Shown here piece after piece: positions 35,582 to 48,545 of a stretch of DNA of 64,000 nucleotides. A program made the translations under genes and the position numbers. Origin of the DNA: Diadema setosum (lineage: Eukaryota; Echinodermata; Echinoidea; Diadematoida; Diadematidae). The stretch is taken from positions 22,958,835 to 23,022,834 of the forward strand of contig NC_092693.1 in the NCBI RefSeq assembly GCF_964275005.1, written 5' to 3'. Within the stretch, counting starts at the first letter, position 1; the number at the start of each line of letters is the position of its first letter. Below the pieces are notes generated by a model. The model had not been told where the DNA came from. It ran no database searches and was given only the letters and a program-made list of their open reading frames with translations.

Positions 35582-37108
35582 TTACAGATCAGTATACCTC
35601 CTAGGCCTAACTCTGTTTCTGGATGGGTTTCGCCTCACTGTTTGTTCCTTTACCCAGTTTTGCAGTGGGGGGCCATGGTACCTCTTTAGTCTATCTACAT
35701 GCACTACTTTAGGCTTCCCTCTCGCACTTTGTTGAATGCGATAGATTACATCTGACATTTTAGTGAGAATGAGATAAGGTCCAGTCCATTTGCTCATAAG
35801 TTTTGGGCTCAATCCTCTCTTTCTTTGAACTCCACTCAACCACACCCACTCTCCTTCACTGTAACTATTCAGCACTGTGTTCCTGTCATAATTATGTGAT
35901 TGACGTCTGTCAGCTAACTTCAGTTTCTCCCTTGCTTTTTCATGTGCATCATGTAGCCTGGTTCTTAGTTGATGTGCGTAATCTTCATCATCTCCCTCTT
36001 GATCAGGTTGATGGACAGTTACATCTACCGGCAGAGCAATTTCACGGCCGAGCATCATCATGGAGGGTGATTCATTGGTGGACTCTTGCACAGCAGACCG
36101 GTAGGCCATCATCGCATACGGGATTCTCTCATCCCAGTCCTGCTGATTGCGCTCGGGGTCTAACATCGATGCCAGCATGGAAATTAAGGTACGGTTGAAC
36201 CTCTCCACTAAACCATCTCCCCTTGGGTGGAAAGGGCAGGTTCTCGTCTTCTTAATGCCCAACAAGTTGCACACCTCCATCATCAGATTAGACTCGAAAT
36301 TTCTCCCTTGATCGCTGTGAAGCTCCTTGGGTACTCCATACCTGCAAATAAACTCTTCAACCAACACTCGTGCAATGGTATCAGCTTCTTGATTGGGGAG
36401 GGGGTATGCTTCCATCCATTTGGTAAAATAGTCACCGACCACGAGAATGTACCTGTTTCCACGATCACTGACTGGAAGTGGTCCCAAAATATCAGCTGCA
36501 ACTCTTTCAATGGGGGCTCCTACTCTGTATTGCTGAAGGGGGGCTCTTGGTTTCCTGGGGGGATTTTTCACTCTCGCACACACTGAACACTGACGCACCC
36601 ATGATCTGACATCTGCCGCTAGGCCGACCCAGTAGTAACGGTATTGCACCTTGTGAAGGAGCTTGTTTACCCCAAGATGACTACCAGTTTTGGAGTTGTG
36701 AAGCTCACTCAGTATCGTCGGTCTTAATGTTCGAGGGAGGACGGTTTTCCAGTTTACTGTCTTGCCATCATCTGATTCCCATCTCTTCACGAGAATTCCG
36801 TCTTTGACTTCTAATAGGTCCCAGTTAACCCAATATGTTTTCACAGCTGCCGACAAACGTGACACATCCTTCCATTTTGGTTTTGTGTTTGATTCTTCCT
36901 TCCACCTTTGAATATGCTTAATGTCAACATCTGCCATTTGTGCCTTCCTGATGACATCACTGGTAAGATTAGGTTCTAATGTCACAGCTTGTAGCTTGCA
37001 TCCTATCTCTTCTACATCCTTATCAAAATTACTTTGAGAGTCTTGAAGTCCATCTCCATCAGCCATCCTAAAATGAAATATAATACAAAATACACTTGTT
37101 AAATCCAC
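35582..37108 (-). CDS. Integrase of the LTR element (right copy)
   Basis: Identical predicted protein to the left-copy integrase (508 codons): H2C2 module, D-D-E core, GPY/F-like module. Confidence 0.9.
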   Translation of the reverse strand: MDLTSVFCIIFHFRMADGDGLQDSQSNFDKDVEEIGCKLQAVTLEPNLTSDVIRKAQMADVDIKHIQRWKEESNTKPKWKDVSRLSAAVKTYWVNWDLLEVKDGILVKRWESDDGKTVNWKTVLPRTLRPTILSELHNSKTGSHLGVNKLLHKVQYRYYWVGLAADVRSWVRQCSVCARVKNPPRKPRAPLQQYRVGAPIERVAADILGPLPVSDRGNRYILVVGDYFTKWMEAYPLPNQEADTIARVLVEEFICRYGVPKELHSDQGRNFESNLMMEVCNLLGIKKTRTCPFHPRGDGLVERFNRTLISMLASMLDPERNQQDWDERIPYAMMAYRSAVQESTNESPSMMMLGREIALPVDVTVHQPDQEGDDEDYAHQLRTRLHDAHEKAREKLKLADRRQSHNYDRNTVLNSYSEGEWVWLSGVQRKRGLSPKLMSKWTGPYLILTKMSDVIYRIQQSARGKPKVVHVDRLKRYHGPPLQNWVKEQTVRRNPSRNRVRPRRYTDL

Positions 37109-37121
37109 TAGTCACAAATTC

Positions 37122-39191
37122 CTACTGCTTATCACTACAGATATCCTGCATCTGCCCACACTGTGGACATGGTCGCCGTGACAACCCATCTGCATTGTTG
37201 TGGAGACGACCTGGTCGATGATGAAGGGTGAGTTTGTACTGACTGATTATTTCTAACCATCTTGCCAGTTGTCCTTCTGGGCTCTTGAAATTCATGAGCC
37301 ATCTTAAAGCTCCATGATCTGTTCTGACCATCACATCTTGCCCATACAGGTAATGTCTGAAATGCTTGAGGGAGTCTACTACTGCCAACAGTTCTCGCCT
37401 GGTTACGCAGTAATTCTGCTCTGCTCGGCTCAGCGTTCTACTTGCGTATGCAATCACTGGCTCTCTTCCATCTCTCTCCTGTGACAAAACAGCTCCAATT
37501 GCAAACTTGCTTGCATCTGTGTCGAGGAGGAACTTGTCTCCGAGTCTTGGATATGCTAGAATTGGTGCTGTGGTGAGACGCTCTTTCAAAGTTGCAAATG
37601 CTTCCTCACATGCATCTGTCCAAATGAAAGGCTGGTTCTTCTGAGTCAGAGCAGTCAGTGGTTTTGCAACATCAGCAAACTTCTTCACAAATCTTCGGTA
37701 ATAGGAAGCTAGTCCTAAGAAACTTCTGACTTCTGTGGCGTTGGTTGGGGTGGGCCATGAAATGACAGCTTCTATCTTGGCTGGGTCTGTGCTAACCCCC
37801 TTCTCAGACACAACATGTCCAAGATATAGCACTTCCGTCTGAAATAGTCGACACTTGCGTGGCTTGAGCTTGAGTTTAGCGCTGTGTAGCCTGTCAAAAA
37901 CAAGCTCGAGTCTTGTCATCACTTCAGTAACCGTTGATCCAAAAACAATGACATCGTCAAGGTAGATGAGCAGTATCTTTCCATGCAATCCAACGAAGAC
38001 TGTTTCCATCAGCCTCTCAAAAGTGGAAGGGGCATTACACAGCCCGAAAGGCATGACCTCAAATTGGTAAAGTCCTCCCGGTACCACAAAGGCCGACTTC
38101 AATTTTGCTTCATCGTCAAGTGGGACTTGCCAGTATCCGGCAGCTAGGTCTAGTGTGCAGAAATACTTTGCACCTGAGAGGCAATCAATCGTTTCATCAA
38201 TCCGTGGTAATGGGTACGAGTCTTTCACTGTGTTCTGATTAAGCATCCTATAATCAACACAAAATCGCTTCGAACCATCCTTCTTATCGACTAACACGAT
38301 AGGTGACGACCAGGGGCTGGTAGATGGAGTAATGATTCCGCGTTGGAGCATGTCATTCACTTGTTTTTCTATTTCTTCTCGTTGACCCATGGGTGGTCTT
38401 CTTGGCCTCTGCCTTATAGGTGCTTGGCAGGTGGTATGTATGCTATGCTTTATCTTCTCAGTTCGTCCAATGTCATCATCATCTTTTGAGAACACATCAC
38501 TGTACTGGCATAGAAGTGCTTCTATTTCATCATGATACTTGCAACTGACGTTTGCCTTGGCATCCATCCCTAGCTGGCTCAAATGTTTTGGTACCAATGG
38601 GGCTTCATTCTCCACGGTGTTCACTTTCATCATCTCTCCATCCTCAGTGAAGCATGTGATGACTTCTCCATTCATCTTCATTGTCATTTTGTCACAGTTG
38701 ATAGAGGCATTATTCTGATGCAGAAAATCCATGCCCAAGATGGCATCTTGCTCTATGTCTGCTACTACCACTTCACATTTGTACATCGTAGTACCTATCA
38801 CTAGATTCAGTTCAGCTTCTCCATAGACTCTAATGGGAATTCCATTTGCCTGCCGCAACATTAACACTGAAGGAGTCAAATTTCCAACATCAAATTCCTT
38901 AAGTTTACGAAAAGTCAACTCTGAAACAATTGTAATTGTAGCTCCTGTATCTACAAGAAAATTGATCCTCTGATTTCCACAATTTGCTGTTATGTACATT
39001 CCATTCGTGATTTCTCTCACTGTACAAATGATGGTCTGATTTCCCTGTGACTCATTACTTAGACGTGTGGGCCTGGCTTGTAAGCTGGCTTCCCCGTGAC
39101 CCAGCGAGAAGACCTGCTGTCGTTTCCCTGCCTGCATTCTTTGAGAGGACATCTGCTTGCATAATGACCCTTTTGCTGACAATTGTAACAA
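37122..39191 (-). CDS. Protease - reverse transcriptase - RNase H of the LTR element (right copy)
   Basis: Identical predicted protein to the left copy (689 codons), with the protease DTGA, RT YLDD and RNase H motifs all present. Confidence 0.95.
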   Translation of the reverse strand: MLQLSAKGSLCKQMSSQRMQAGKRQQVFSLGHGEASLQARPTRLSNESQGNQTIICTVREITNGMYITANCGNQRINFLVDTGATITIVSELTFRKLKEFDVGNLTPSVLMLRQANGIPIRVYGEAELNLVIGTTMYKCEVVVADIEQDAILGMDFLHQNNASINCDKMTMKMNGEVITCFTEDGEMMKVNTVENEAPLVPKHLSQLGMDAKANVSCKYHDEIEALLCQYSDVFSKDDDDIGRTEKIKHSIHTTCQAPIRQRPRRPPMGQREEIEKQVNDMLQRGIITPSTSPWSSPIVLVDKKDGSKRFCVDYRMLNQNTVKDSYPLPRIDETIDCLSGAKYFCTLDLAAGYWQVPLDDEAKLKSAFVVPGGLYQFEVMPFGLCNAPSTFERLMETVFVGLHGKILLIYLDDVIVFGSTVTEVMTRLELVFDRLHSAKLKLKPRKCRLFQTEVLYLGHVVSEKGVSTDPAKIEAVISWPTPTNATEVRSFLGLASYYRRFVKKFADVAKPLTALTQKNQPFIWTDACEEAFATLKERLTTAPILAYPRLGDKFLLDTDASKFAIGAVLSQERDGREPVIAYASRTLSRAEQNYCVTRRELLAVVDSLKHFRHYLYGQDVMVRTDHGALRWLMNFKSPEGQLARWLEIISQYKLTLHHRPGRLHNNADGLSRRPCPQCGQMQDICSDKQ

Positions 39192-40138
39192 GTAATGTTC
39201 GTCATGTCAGGTGAAGATCCAGTTGCCAGTTTTTCAATCTTTGCAGCCAGTTGATTGAGACTAGACTTTAATTCTTCCATCTCTTTTCTGATTTTTCCAT
39301 CAACAGGTTCAGCCTTGGTATCCGGTGACCTAGCATCAACAGCTCTGATGGGACGTGCTGGGCGGTGACGATCACGTGCACGCTCTGACTTCATGAATGA
39401 CTCCGTCGCCAACGCGGCTTGGATGGCGTCATCTAATGTGATGGGATGGGAGCGGAAAATACCAGCGCGAATTTCCGGTTCATTGATAGCCTCTGAAAAG
39501 TGAACCTTTGCCAGACGCTGTCGTGCTACAGTGTTCAACTCTGGGTACGCAAGGCTAGAAAGTTCACGGATCGCTTGCCCGAGCTCCTGTAGACTTTCAT
39601 CCTTGTTGCGCCTCCTCATCCTCAGTTCAAGAAGAAAGTTTTCTGCTTGGTCTCCATGTCCAAAGCGTTTTTCCAACTGGATCGCAAGCTGCTGGTATGA
39701 TATGGGGGCATCACCGGGTAGGTTACACAGGACTTTGAGTGCCGGTCCCTGCAGTCTAGTTGCAAGAAACTGTCCAGCTTCCTCATCCGTCCAGCCATTC
39801 AGCCGTCTGCAGACATCAAAATGACACTTGTAGTCAGCCCAGGGGGTTTTTCCACCAAACTTGTCAGGCAAAATGTCCTTGCGAATCTGTGCACCAAGCA
39901 GTCGTCCATCTCCCTCGGTTACAGCTCGACTCGAGACGTAGTTAGGGTTCCCTCGAAAAGCAGCGGTGTCGTACTCGCGACGTTTGTCAGATGGGATTGC
40001 ATCCCCATACTCTCTAACCCGAACCGCAACTTCTGGATCACTCTCATCCATAGCCCAACTTTTCTTTGATGGAGCACCTGGACTGTTAGTGCCTACTGAA
40101 AGTGTTTCAGCTGCTTTACTTTCACTTTCCAGATCCAT
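39059..40138 (-). CDS. Gag of the LTR element (right copy)
   Basis: Identical predicted protein to the left copy (359 codons), with capsid-like region and a CCHC knuckle. Confidence 0.9.
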   Translation of the reverse strand: MDLESESKAAETLSVGTNSPGAPSKKSWAMDESDPEVAVRVREYGDAIPSDKRREYDTAAFRGNPNYVSSRAVTEGDGRLLGAQIRKDILPDKFGGKTPWADYKCHFDVCRRLNGWTDEEAGQFLATRLQGPALKVLCNLPGDAPISYQQLAIQLEKRFGHGDQAENFLLELRMRRRNKDESLQELGQAIRELSSLAYPELNTVARQRLAKVHFSEAINEPEIRAGIFRSHPITLDDAIQAALATESFMKSERARDRHRPARPIRAVDARSPDTKAEPVDGKIRKEMEELKSSLNQLAAKIEKLATGSSPDMTNITCYNCQQKGHYASRCPLKECRQGNDSRSSRWVTGKPAYKPGPHV

Positions 40139-40569
40139 CTAAGTTTTGTCAAAAGAAGTGTTCTGACTTTAACACCTCTATCTACAAAGACCTAACTACC
40201 TTTGCAATCTATTTACATTCTGAACCATTTAACTCGTAACTTTTTTTTTCTTCTTCTTCTTTTTGTGATTCTACTGGAAGGGGTAAGCATGTCCCATTCT
40301 ACAACTTGAAGGTACTTATTACTTCACACTTAAGATGTGCACTTGACACGTATCCTGCTCGTACATGAGTTGATATACAGTATGCAGTAATTACCTAACA
40401 ATGAAATTCAGTTGACAGTTTATATTCTTCTTTACTTTTGTATACCATTACCAAGGCAGAGTGAACTAGCCTATGTTCTATGATACTCTCTTCCTGAGAC
40501 ATCCCATAGCAACAGTATCCTACCAATATACTATGAAAACACATCCTATGGCAGCATTACACGGCAGCT

Positions 40570-40587
40570 ATCCCACCGCTGCCACCA
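40570..40587 (-). promoter_or_regulatory. Primer-binding site for tRNA-Leu (right copy)
   Basis: The same 18-base match to the tRNA-Leu 3' end, 9 bases from LTR 3. Confidence 0.85.
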
Positions 40588-40596
40588 AGAAAAAGA

Positions 40597-43500
40597 TGTA
40601 ACGCGAGACCCTCTCACTACTAGTACTAATAAACCTCTTGGTAACGCTGCCACCACTCGGTCAACCATGGCCAGCTTTGTGCCCATACACAACAACCACA
40701 ATTAGGTACAGCCAGCAATCCAGGCAACCAAGACTCCATACTTCACTAGTCTCACATTCTATCTCTGGTAGTCGTGAATCATATCTTTACCGAAGGGTCA
40801 TTCGATGACAGGTAAGAAGTCCGCTGTTGACGAACTATATGCTGCCTTACTATTAATTATGCTACGAAAACAGAAAGAAAGAAGATATATCTAGAAATTG
40901 TATAACAAACTCCCATAGCCCGTATTTTCTAGGTCCAATAGCAATACTGTGATTACGAGCTAACTTGAGCTTGCCTGCTAATGTATGCGTATTGCGTGTC
41001 ACATGCCACCTCACTAGCATTCACACCTGCAACGGCACTTGTCATCTCACATGTTAAAGTAAAGCCTGCTAGTGTGTGTGTATGCCTATCGTGTATCACA
41101 TGCCACCTCACTTGCCATCACCACAGTGTAAGTATAGCCTGCTGTAGCATTCACACTTGCAATGTCACTTGTCACATCACATGCACCCCACATTAGCCAC
41201 TACACTCACCAACGCTACTGTTGCCACTACACATGCCATGACACTTGTCACTGTAAATAAGTCTCCTACACTTACTTATTCCTCTGCCTGGGTAAGCTAT
41301 GGTATGGTATACACTTCAACAAAGAAGAATCGAAGAAAGCTGTCAAATACATTTGAAAACCAGTTTATTACATGACGGATTCATTCTATTCCGTTCCATT
41401 CACAGCAAAAGATACAGCTGTCACACTGGCTGTATTCATATTGTTCACATCTGATCTAGAACAACACTTACTCAGATTCATAATTGAAATTATATTGCAG
41501 GCAGTTACACTTGTAACTTATAGGCAAATACACCTTCACTTGCAGTTTATACTAACGACCTTCAGAATCTATTCTGAGCATGTCTGAGTCTCAGCAAGGA
41601 TTACACATGTCGTGTATGTGCACACACTATTTATCATTCAAAACTGTGGGTCGTTACTAAAAAAAGGGGGGGGGGGGCTTTAAAATCAATGCCTAGCATA
41701 ACCGTCAAATAAACAATGGCCAACTGATTTACACAGTCAAGGTTTTATTAGAGTCACTGTAGATCTCTGCTCCACACAAGTTATCTCGCTTGTGGGTCTT
41801 ATCTTTCCACTAACATTTCCTAGGATGAGATCTTGCGTTAAGGCTTCCCACCTTCGTTAACAATCTCCATATCAGTATCACTCAGTCTGGTAATTGGCCA
41901 TATTACCCTTGAATCTTTCTCTGGGATAAACCCACTATTCCACTCAATCCACCCTTCCAGGATTCCACTAATGCCACCGGCCCTAGTACTTTGTTCACAT
42001 GTCACTCACTCTGTCGGTGTACATGTTACTTGATACTACATACTAGTGCTTAACCAGCACTTGCTTTCAACGCTTGCATCTATCTGGTCTCAAGTTTAAT
42101 ATTCCATAAACTTCCAGAAAATAATGCAGCTAAAAGAAGTCACACCTAGAAAAGTTTCACTATTAGTAACAAGTTTGTCGACATTACTTGTCACTCGTCC
42201 CTTGCTTTCTGTGATCTACCAACCTTTCACACCTGACTATGAAATCTCTCCTATTAAATCAATGTATAACTGTAGTTATATTCAGTGACATCACAACAAC
42301 AACACTTGTCGTAACAAGTGTCAATAACAATTACACTTGCCGCAGTGTCAAGTATCAACAAGACAGAGCCTCAGTCACAAGGGGGGGGGGGATGTTCCTT
42401 GGGGCTGTATACTTCCGATGAAGTGACACATGTAACTTTCTTTACTCAAGATTGTTACTATTGCTACTGTCAGTATCGGCATTTTCCTTGTTCAGGAATT
42501 AAGTCAGATGACGTTCACTTTCCCTGTTCGGGATTGCTATTGCAGGGGTACCCATTTCATCTGATCAAATGCAACTGCACTTCGACCTTCATCTCAGTGG
42601 TTACCTGAACGTTCCCTGTTCGGGATTGTTCGCTTCAGTCCCGTTGTGAGGGGGGGGGGGGGGGAATAACCTGGCTACTGTCAAATGACATCAGTAAACT
42701 TCACTGCTGTGAGAAACCACTATGCTTACATGTATATGCTTATAAGGGCATTTATAGTGACACATCGATAATGGGAACTCGATAATAAATGCCAATTTAA
42801 TGGGTAATGGGACATGCTTATACCAGTAAAATCTTTATCCACAATCCAAAACTTATCTCGTCAATTTCAGCAACATCTGGCAACTTTCACTAACAAGTGC
42901 AACACTTGCAAAGGTTCTTAATATCCATGGTGTTCCTGGTCAGTAACATTTGCCATAGTGACAACTGTTGTAATTTGTTTAAGTGTTCCTAATCCTTTCA
43001 ATTGTTCTTAGTCCGTTTTAACTTTTATCATCCGTTAAGGAGTGGTAAATACTTAAGCCAGGGTCCCAGACCCTGTTCTCCTTCCCTATCACCATTGTAC
43101 TCTTACCTATCATTGCAAATGTTAATGAGACAAATGAAAGAATAAATGCATTCATAAATCGACATGTCCTAGACTCTTTGAGTGTCTTATTATCTACTTG
43201 TCATATAGAGAGAACTGGTGGAGGCTAGACTGTAAAACCTTGGGTGACAGATGACTATCAGTCAGCTTGCCATCCTCGACCTGACCCTAGTCAAATTGGT
43301 AGTGACAATATTTTGTAGTTGTCACTGTAAGTGTTCATCACTTGGCCAAAATTGTATTACTTGTACTCGTTTCACCTCGTCCAGTAATCTCTTTACAATG
43401 ACTGCATGTAAAAATGTGTCTTTGTTGGACAATAGCAGACACATACATTGTACACTTGTATATGAACTAGCACTTGTTCTAACTAAGAAGTTATATCAAA

Positions 43501-44813
43501 TAAAATTATTATATTTCACTTTGTTTGAAATCGAATTTGGCAATCATATAAAACAGAATGAGGTAGTCTATATTCCTAGTTTCAGAGGTAAATTTAGAAT
43601 TCGATACCAAAAAAAAGGAAGAATGATCTCAAAAATTTGGTTGTGAAGAAAACTAAATATCCTAACTTCTTCTCTAAAATACTTCCTATAAACTTACTTG
43701 AAGAGTGTCAACACTGGAAACAACTGGAGCAAGAAGCTTGAAAAGGACTGGAACGAGAAGCTTGGGAAGGGCGGGGACAAGAAGCTTGGAAAGATGTTAA
43801 GAGCTAGGTGTGGCGGAGGAAAGTTTCTTGCAAGGAGAGTGATGCAAAAAGTTCTTTAGCATCACCTGTCTACCCTTTTATACGAAACCTCAGGATCCAC
43901 TGTCACCAAAATCTAATTTGCATAATCAGTGCCAATTGGTTGAAAGTAATACCTCAGACAACCTAGTAATGCTGATTGGTTAATTCATTTCCAATACATT
44001 TATACATGTCCTTATTATCAAAGTTCATTGACTCTACAAGCAGTTCTCTTCTGTGTACGACTCTACAGACAGTTTTCTTCTGTGTCTAACATACCCACAA
44101 GACTCATTTGACATCAGAAATGCCACTTACTCTCCTAATTTTAAGCCATAAAACTTGCATTGATAAAAACTAGAACATCATACCCAGATGAATATGATAC
44201 CTTTTGCTACATTTATCACCATTTTCCTTCCTAAATATTTCACAATATTCCATAATGTATTGGGCTTAACCCACTACTTTCACTGCTACTGGTACCTCAG
44301 TTCGTATTTGCCGGTCAAAACAATGTGGACACACCCACTACTATAGTATGCAAATGAGTGTCTCAGTGAGTGACTTTCCATTCATAATTCCAATCACTAC
44401 TGCGTGTTACTGCGTAAGAGATGTCTTACGCCGGAAAAGCTTCCGTATGCAAATAAAAAGAATGGGCGGGGCTTGACTGGGAATCACGCACACACAATAA
44501 ACCAATGCGCGTACTCGACTTGTCCGCGGGGACAAAACGGAAATCAAGTCGTAAACAACTTCATTGTATCCATTCATAACGGTGTCGGAGGTCAATAACT
44601 GTCACAAGAACTACAGAGGGCGCTATGCCTAAATACCACAGCTTCTTAGAATTCATTGCCCTAACGCCAGTAGCCATACACAGAACTTAAATCTTCTTTA
44701 TGAATAGACTGTCTCCTCGTGAATTACATATATGAGTCTTTCTGTACTGTGCTTCTTAAAGGGAAATATATATTTTCAATTTTTTTTTTCGGGGGGGGGG
44801 GGTATATGTCACA
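40597..44813 (-). repeat. LTR 3 (5' LTR of the right copy)
   Basis: 4217 bp. Its plus-strand right end (ATGTCACA) is followed by non-element sequence TTATTACACG, which fixes the LTR boundary by comparison with the other two copies. Minus-strand TATA box at 43874-43882. Confidence 0.93.
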
Positions 44814-45425
44814 TTATTACACGTGAAGAGTTTCATCCCCCCCAAAAAAAACAAAAACAAAAACAAAAAACAAACAAACAAACAAAAACGTGTAGACCCT
44901 ACTGTACAATTGTAATTTGTATATCCATTATGGTCCATCAGAGAAAGTTGCATTAAAAACACCCAGAACTTCTACCAGGAGCACGTTTTTAGATTTTAAA
45001 GCGACTGGGCTGTGTATCCCCACAAAGCCGTATGATGAATTCAGAAAGCAATTCACACTGCATGAAAAAAAACAACAACAACAAACAAACATCTATACAA
45101 GTGAGAGTGTCCGAGAATAGATCTGTTACTAGGCAACCCTCATTCCACTAGATACTTTCTACTGTAATATTAGTAGTAATAGTTGTTGCAGAGCAGTTAC
45201 CAATGACATGTGCTGGTCTCTTAACAGTTTGTAGTCTATCGTTATACTCCATAGTCCACCTCCTATAAACAGTAACCGTTAGAGTCTAGAGAGTCTGATG
45301 CCAAGTTTAAGAAGAAATCTAGACGTTTAATTCCAGGCCTAGATTTGTCTATTTATTTTTCTAACAGTTAGGGCCTAGATGATATCAAGTTTGACAAGCT
45401 ATTTTGTTGGTTCTAACGGAATAGG

Positions 45426-45449
45426 CCAGGGAGGTGCTCACCTCCCTGG
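45426..45449. repeat. Hairpin CCAGGGAGGTG / CACCTCCCTGG, locus 2
   Basis: Two exact 11-base arms with a 2-base loop. The same arms occur at 51117-51143 (1-base loop), while 18930-18977 has near-identical arms with a 26-base loop. Confidence 0.85.
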
Positions 45450-45609
45450 TTAGGCCTTGCCCTGGGCTAGCGTTAGTTCAAAACCATGAAAACTTTTTGA
45501 TAAATATTATGAGGTGTCACGCTTCTCCCGCGTCCCACTATTTTGATCTTTGTCTAACGTTAGTTGAACTTGTAGTTCACCACTCTTTACATAGCCCTGC
45601 ATGTCGCTG

Positions 45610-45635
45610 CACACAAGTGTCGCGACACTTGTGTG
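45610..45635. repeat. Perfect 26-bp palindrome
   Basis: CACACAAGTGTCG followed directly by its complement; contains two CAAGTG/CACTTG words. Confidence 0.85.
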
Positions 45636-46427
45636 TAGTGATAGAGCTGTGCACAAATACGCCTAGCAGTGGTTTCTAGATCTAATAGGCCCTACCCCAC
45701 TACTTAAACGCGCTACGCAGGGATGCCAAGTTCAAAAAAATTTTATGAGTGAGATTTTCATGACCCGGCATCTCGGAGCGCGAATGTGCGCGCGAGCGAG
45801 GGTGTGGGAGGGGTTTTTCCACCTGTGGCCTCCCACAGTAACGTTTTTTAGGGAGCTTTTTCAATTTTTAGCTCTTAAACAATGGTGCGATCAGGTGTAT
45901 ACTTAAGTGGCTATTTTCCTTATTTCGAAAGACAAAAGGGAAATTTACCTTCAATTTCAACTATCACACTTTAATCTTTTAAGCTATGCTCCTTATTATA
46001 GGCCCAAGTTGAAGACTTCGCCCAATGAGTGAGAAAAATGGGTGCCATGCGTGAGATGGACACTAAATGCTTGGGTCTCACGCAGAATGCGTGAGAGACT
46101 TGGTAATGGTAGCTCTGCTAACGTTAGTATCAGTTTCTTATAGTTAGAAATAGAATATCTACCCTAACATTGCTGTAACAAGTTACGGAGTCAATTTATA
46201 GGCCTATGGCTATGCCCAAATATGTATTTGTCTAGGGCCTAGGCCTAACGTTATATTGGCAAAGTGATTTAAGTAACGTTACACGTAACAGTTAGGATCT
46301 AACTATTGCACGTTTTTATATAGGCCCTACCCTCTAGGTGCCTACTACCACGTAGGCACTAGGCCTACGACTATTAGTACCAGGTAGTAAAAAAGGCAAC
46401 TCAAGACTAAGAGATCTTTTCTTGTGA

Positions 46428-46436
46428 TTTCTTTCT
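46428..46436 (-). promoter_or_regulatory. Histone downstream (U7-pairing) element of H3
   Basis: Minus strand AGAAAGAAA, 12 bases past the H3 stem-loop: the purine-rich site that pairs with U7 snRNA in histone pre-mRNA cleavage. Confidence 0.8.
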
Positions 46437-46448
46437 GGGAATTGTGGT

Positions 46449-46464
46449 GGCTCTGAAAAGAGCC
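46449..46464 (-). terminator. Histone 3' stem-loop of H3
   Basis: Minus strand GGCTCTTTTCAGAGCC followed by ACCAC, the canonical SLBP-binding hairpin, 33 bases past the H3 stop codon. Marks a replication-dependent, non-polyadenylated mRNA. Confidence 0.95.
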
Positions 46465-46497
46465 TTTGGAATTGACTAAGGTCAAAAAAGGACCAGT

Positions 46498-47088
<591 letters not shown>

Positions 47089-47556
47089 TCAAGGGAAAAA
47101 AATATATACCATAATAGTATATTACATTGAATTAGTAAGTTTATCAAATAACTGATACCATGCACAGCAAGATAAAAACCCCATTTTTACAATTTCACTT
47201 AATCAAAATTGTATTCGATGAGAGTTTCATAAGCTCCACCGACAAGTCGTGTCTTCTGTGTCATGATTGGTCAACCTAAACTCTACGAGCCGCTACAAAG
47301 AAACACGCGAAGCGGTAATATTTTGTTCAATATTTTCTTTCTTTGAACCGAATGTCTATTAGATATATTACAAAGATTCAGTGTCTAATATCATTTGCAG
47401 ACTAATGAGAGATATGTACAATGCATATTCAACTCTTCGATAGTGTAAAATGAACATTTGCTCGGGATTGGAGTCCGAAATGAATATTGTTGAGGTTCGC
47501 CGGTAGTGAATGACGTCATCGTAAGGGAGCGCTGTCATCTACGTCCGCATAGGAAT

Positions 47557-47564
47557 TATTTATA
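47557..47564 (+). promoter_or_regulatory. H4 TATA box
   Basis: TATTTATA, 60 bases before the H4 ATG, which leaves room for a short leader starting in the pyrimidine-rich CCTCATCAGTTC stretch. Confidence 0.8.
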
Positions 47565-47617
47565 CCCTGCCCCTTCCAAGTTTCCTCATCAGTTCTACTA
47601 ATCAAGCAGAGCAATAA

Positions 47618-47935
<318 letters not shown>

Positions 47936-47961
47936 GAAGCTACCAGCCTTCTTACAACAAC

Positions 47962-47977
47962 GGCTCTTTTCAGAGCC
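47962..47977 (+). terminator. Histone 3' stem-loop of H4
   Basis: GGCTCTTTTCAGAGCC followed by ACCACA, 26 bases past the stop codon; canonical 6-bp stem and 4-base loop. Confidence 0.97.
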
Positions 47978-47987
47978 ACCACATATC

Positions 47988-47996
47988 CAAGAAAGA
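47988..47996 (+). promoter_or_regulatory. Histone downstream element of H4
   Basis: CAAGAAAGA, exactly the sea-urchin histone spacer motif, 10 bases after the stem-loop. Confidence 0.9.
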
Positions 47997-48425
47997 ATCA
48001 AAGTTTATACTCTCAGCAAGTTTAAAACTAGAGCCCCTAGTAGGCAACCCAAACTGTTAAAGTAAAACAAACCACACAGTTTCTACCTCACTTGCAGAAA
48101 GTTTTAAAAAGTTCTAGATACTAGTAAACGTTACCATTTATCCTAACTAGATCTAGGCCTATATAGAAAGGTCTACACTAACTGTCAGACACGAATAGAA
48201 TTCCAACCGTCTATTTGTGCAGCAAATGCAATTTGAACAGCAAAATCATGCCACAAACTAATAAAGTAGGCCTAACTTTAGAGCTAGGAGGTCTCTAAAG
48301 CAATTCTGAAAATTGTGCGCAGCTTTGTAAATTGTACTGTCACTAACGTTAGCATGTGAAATGTAACAATTTTTAAAGGATACGTTTAGGCCTAACGTTA
48401 GGCCTACCTTCACATGTGCACGGTG

Positions 48426-48545
48426 ATTGAGTAAATGCAGCAATGTAGAGTAGAATACATCAGTGAAAATTGAGGCAAATCGGACAATCCGTTCAAAATT
48501 TATGAATTCTTGAAGTTTTTGCGCAGTCACTGCCGAATGAGAACA
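48426..48545 (+). repeat. Dispersed repeat CATCAGTGAAA...CGGACAATC, copy 1
   Basis: Shares CATCAGTGAAA, then AAATCGGACAATC, then a TATGAATT word and AAGTTTT with 54450-54640; the copy at 48945-49065 is inverted. I recall this word order as a widespread marine-invertebrate repeat, but no name is asserted. Confidence 0.7.

Larger units (their letters stand above)
19255..44817 (-). mobile_element. Tandem Ty3/Gypsy-type LTR element: LTR-internal-LTR-internal-LTR
   Basis: Three LTRs (19259-23485, 29930-34152, 40597-44813) alternate with two internal parts of identical length (6444 bp). LTRs begin TGTAACGCG and end ATGTCACA on the plus strand. TTAT precedes the first LTR (19255-19258) and follows the third (44814-44817); no duplication flanks the middle LTR. 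All reading frames run on the minus strand. The three LTRs differ by only a few substitutions plus homopolymer length changes, so the insertion is very young. Both internal copies look whole. The shared outer duplication implies one integration followed by LTR-LTR unequal exchange, or integration of a tandem molecule; assembly duplication is the alternative. Confidence 0.93.
44818..46420. other. Intergenic stretch between LTR array and histone H3
   Basis: No gene seen. Contains a CCAGGGAGGTG hairpin (45426-45449), a perfect 26-bp palindrome (45610-45635) and several TAGGCC/AACGTTA words. Confidence 0.5.
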
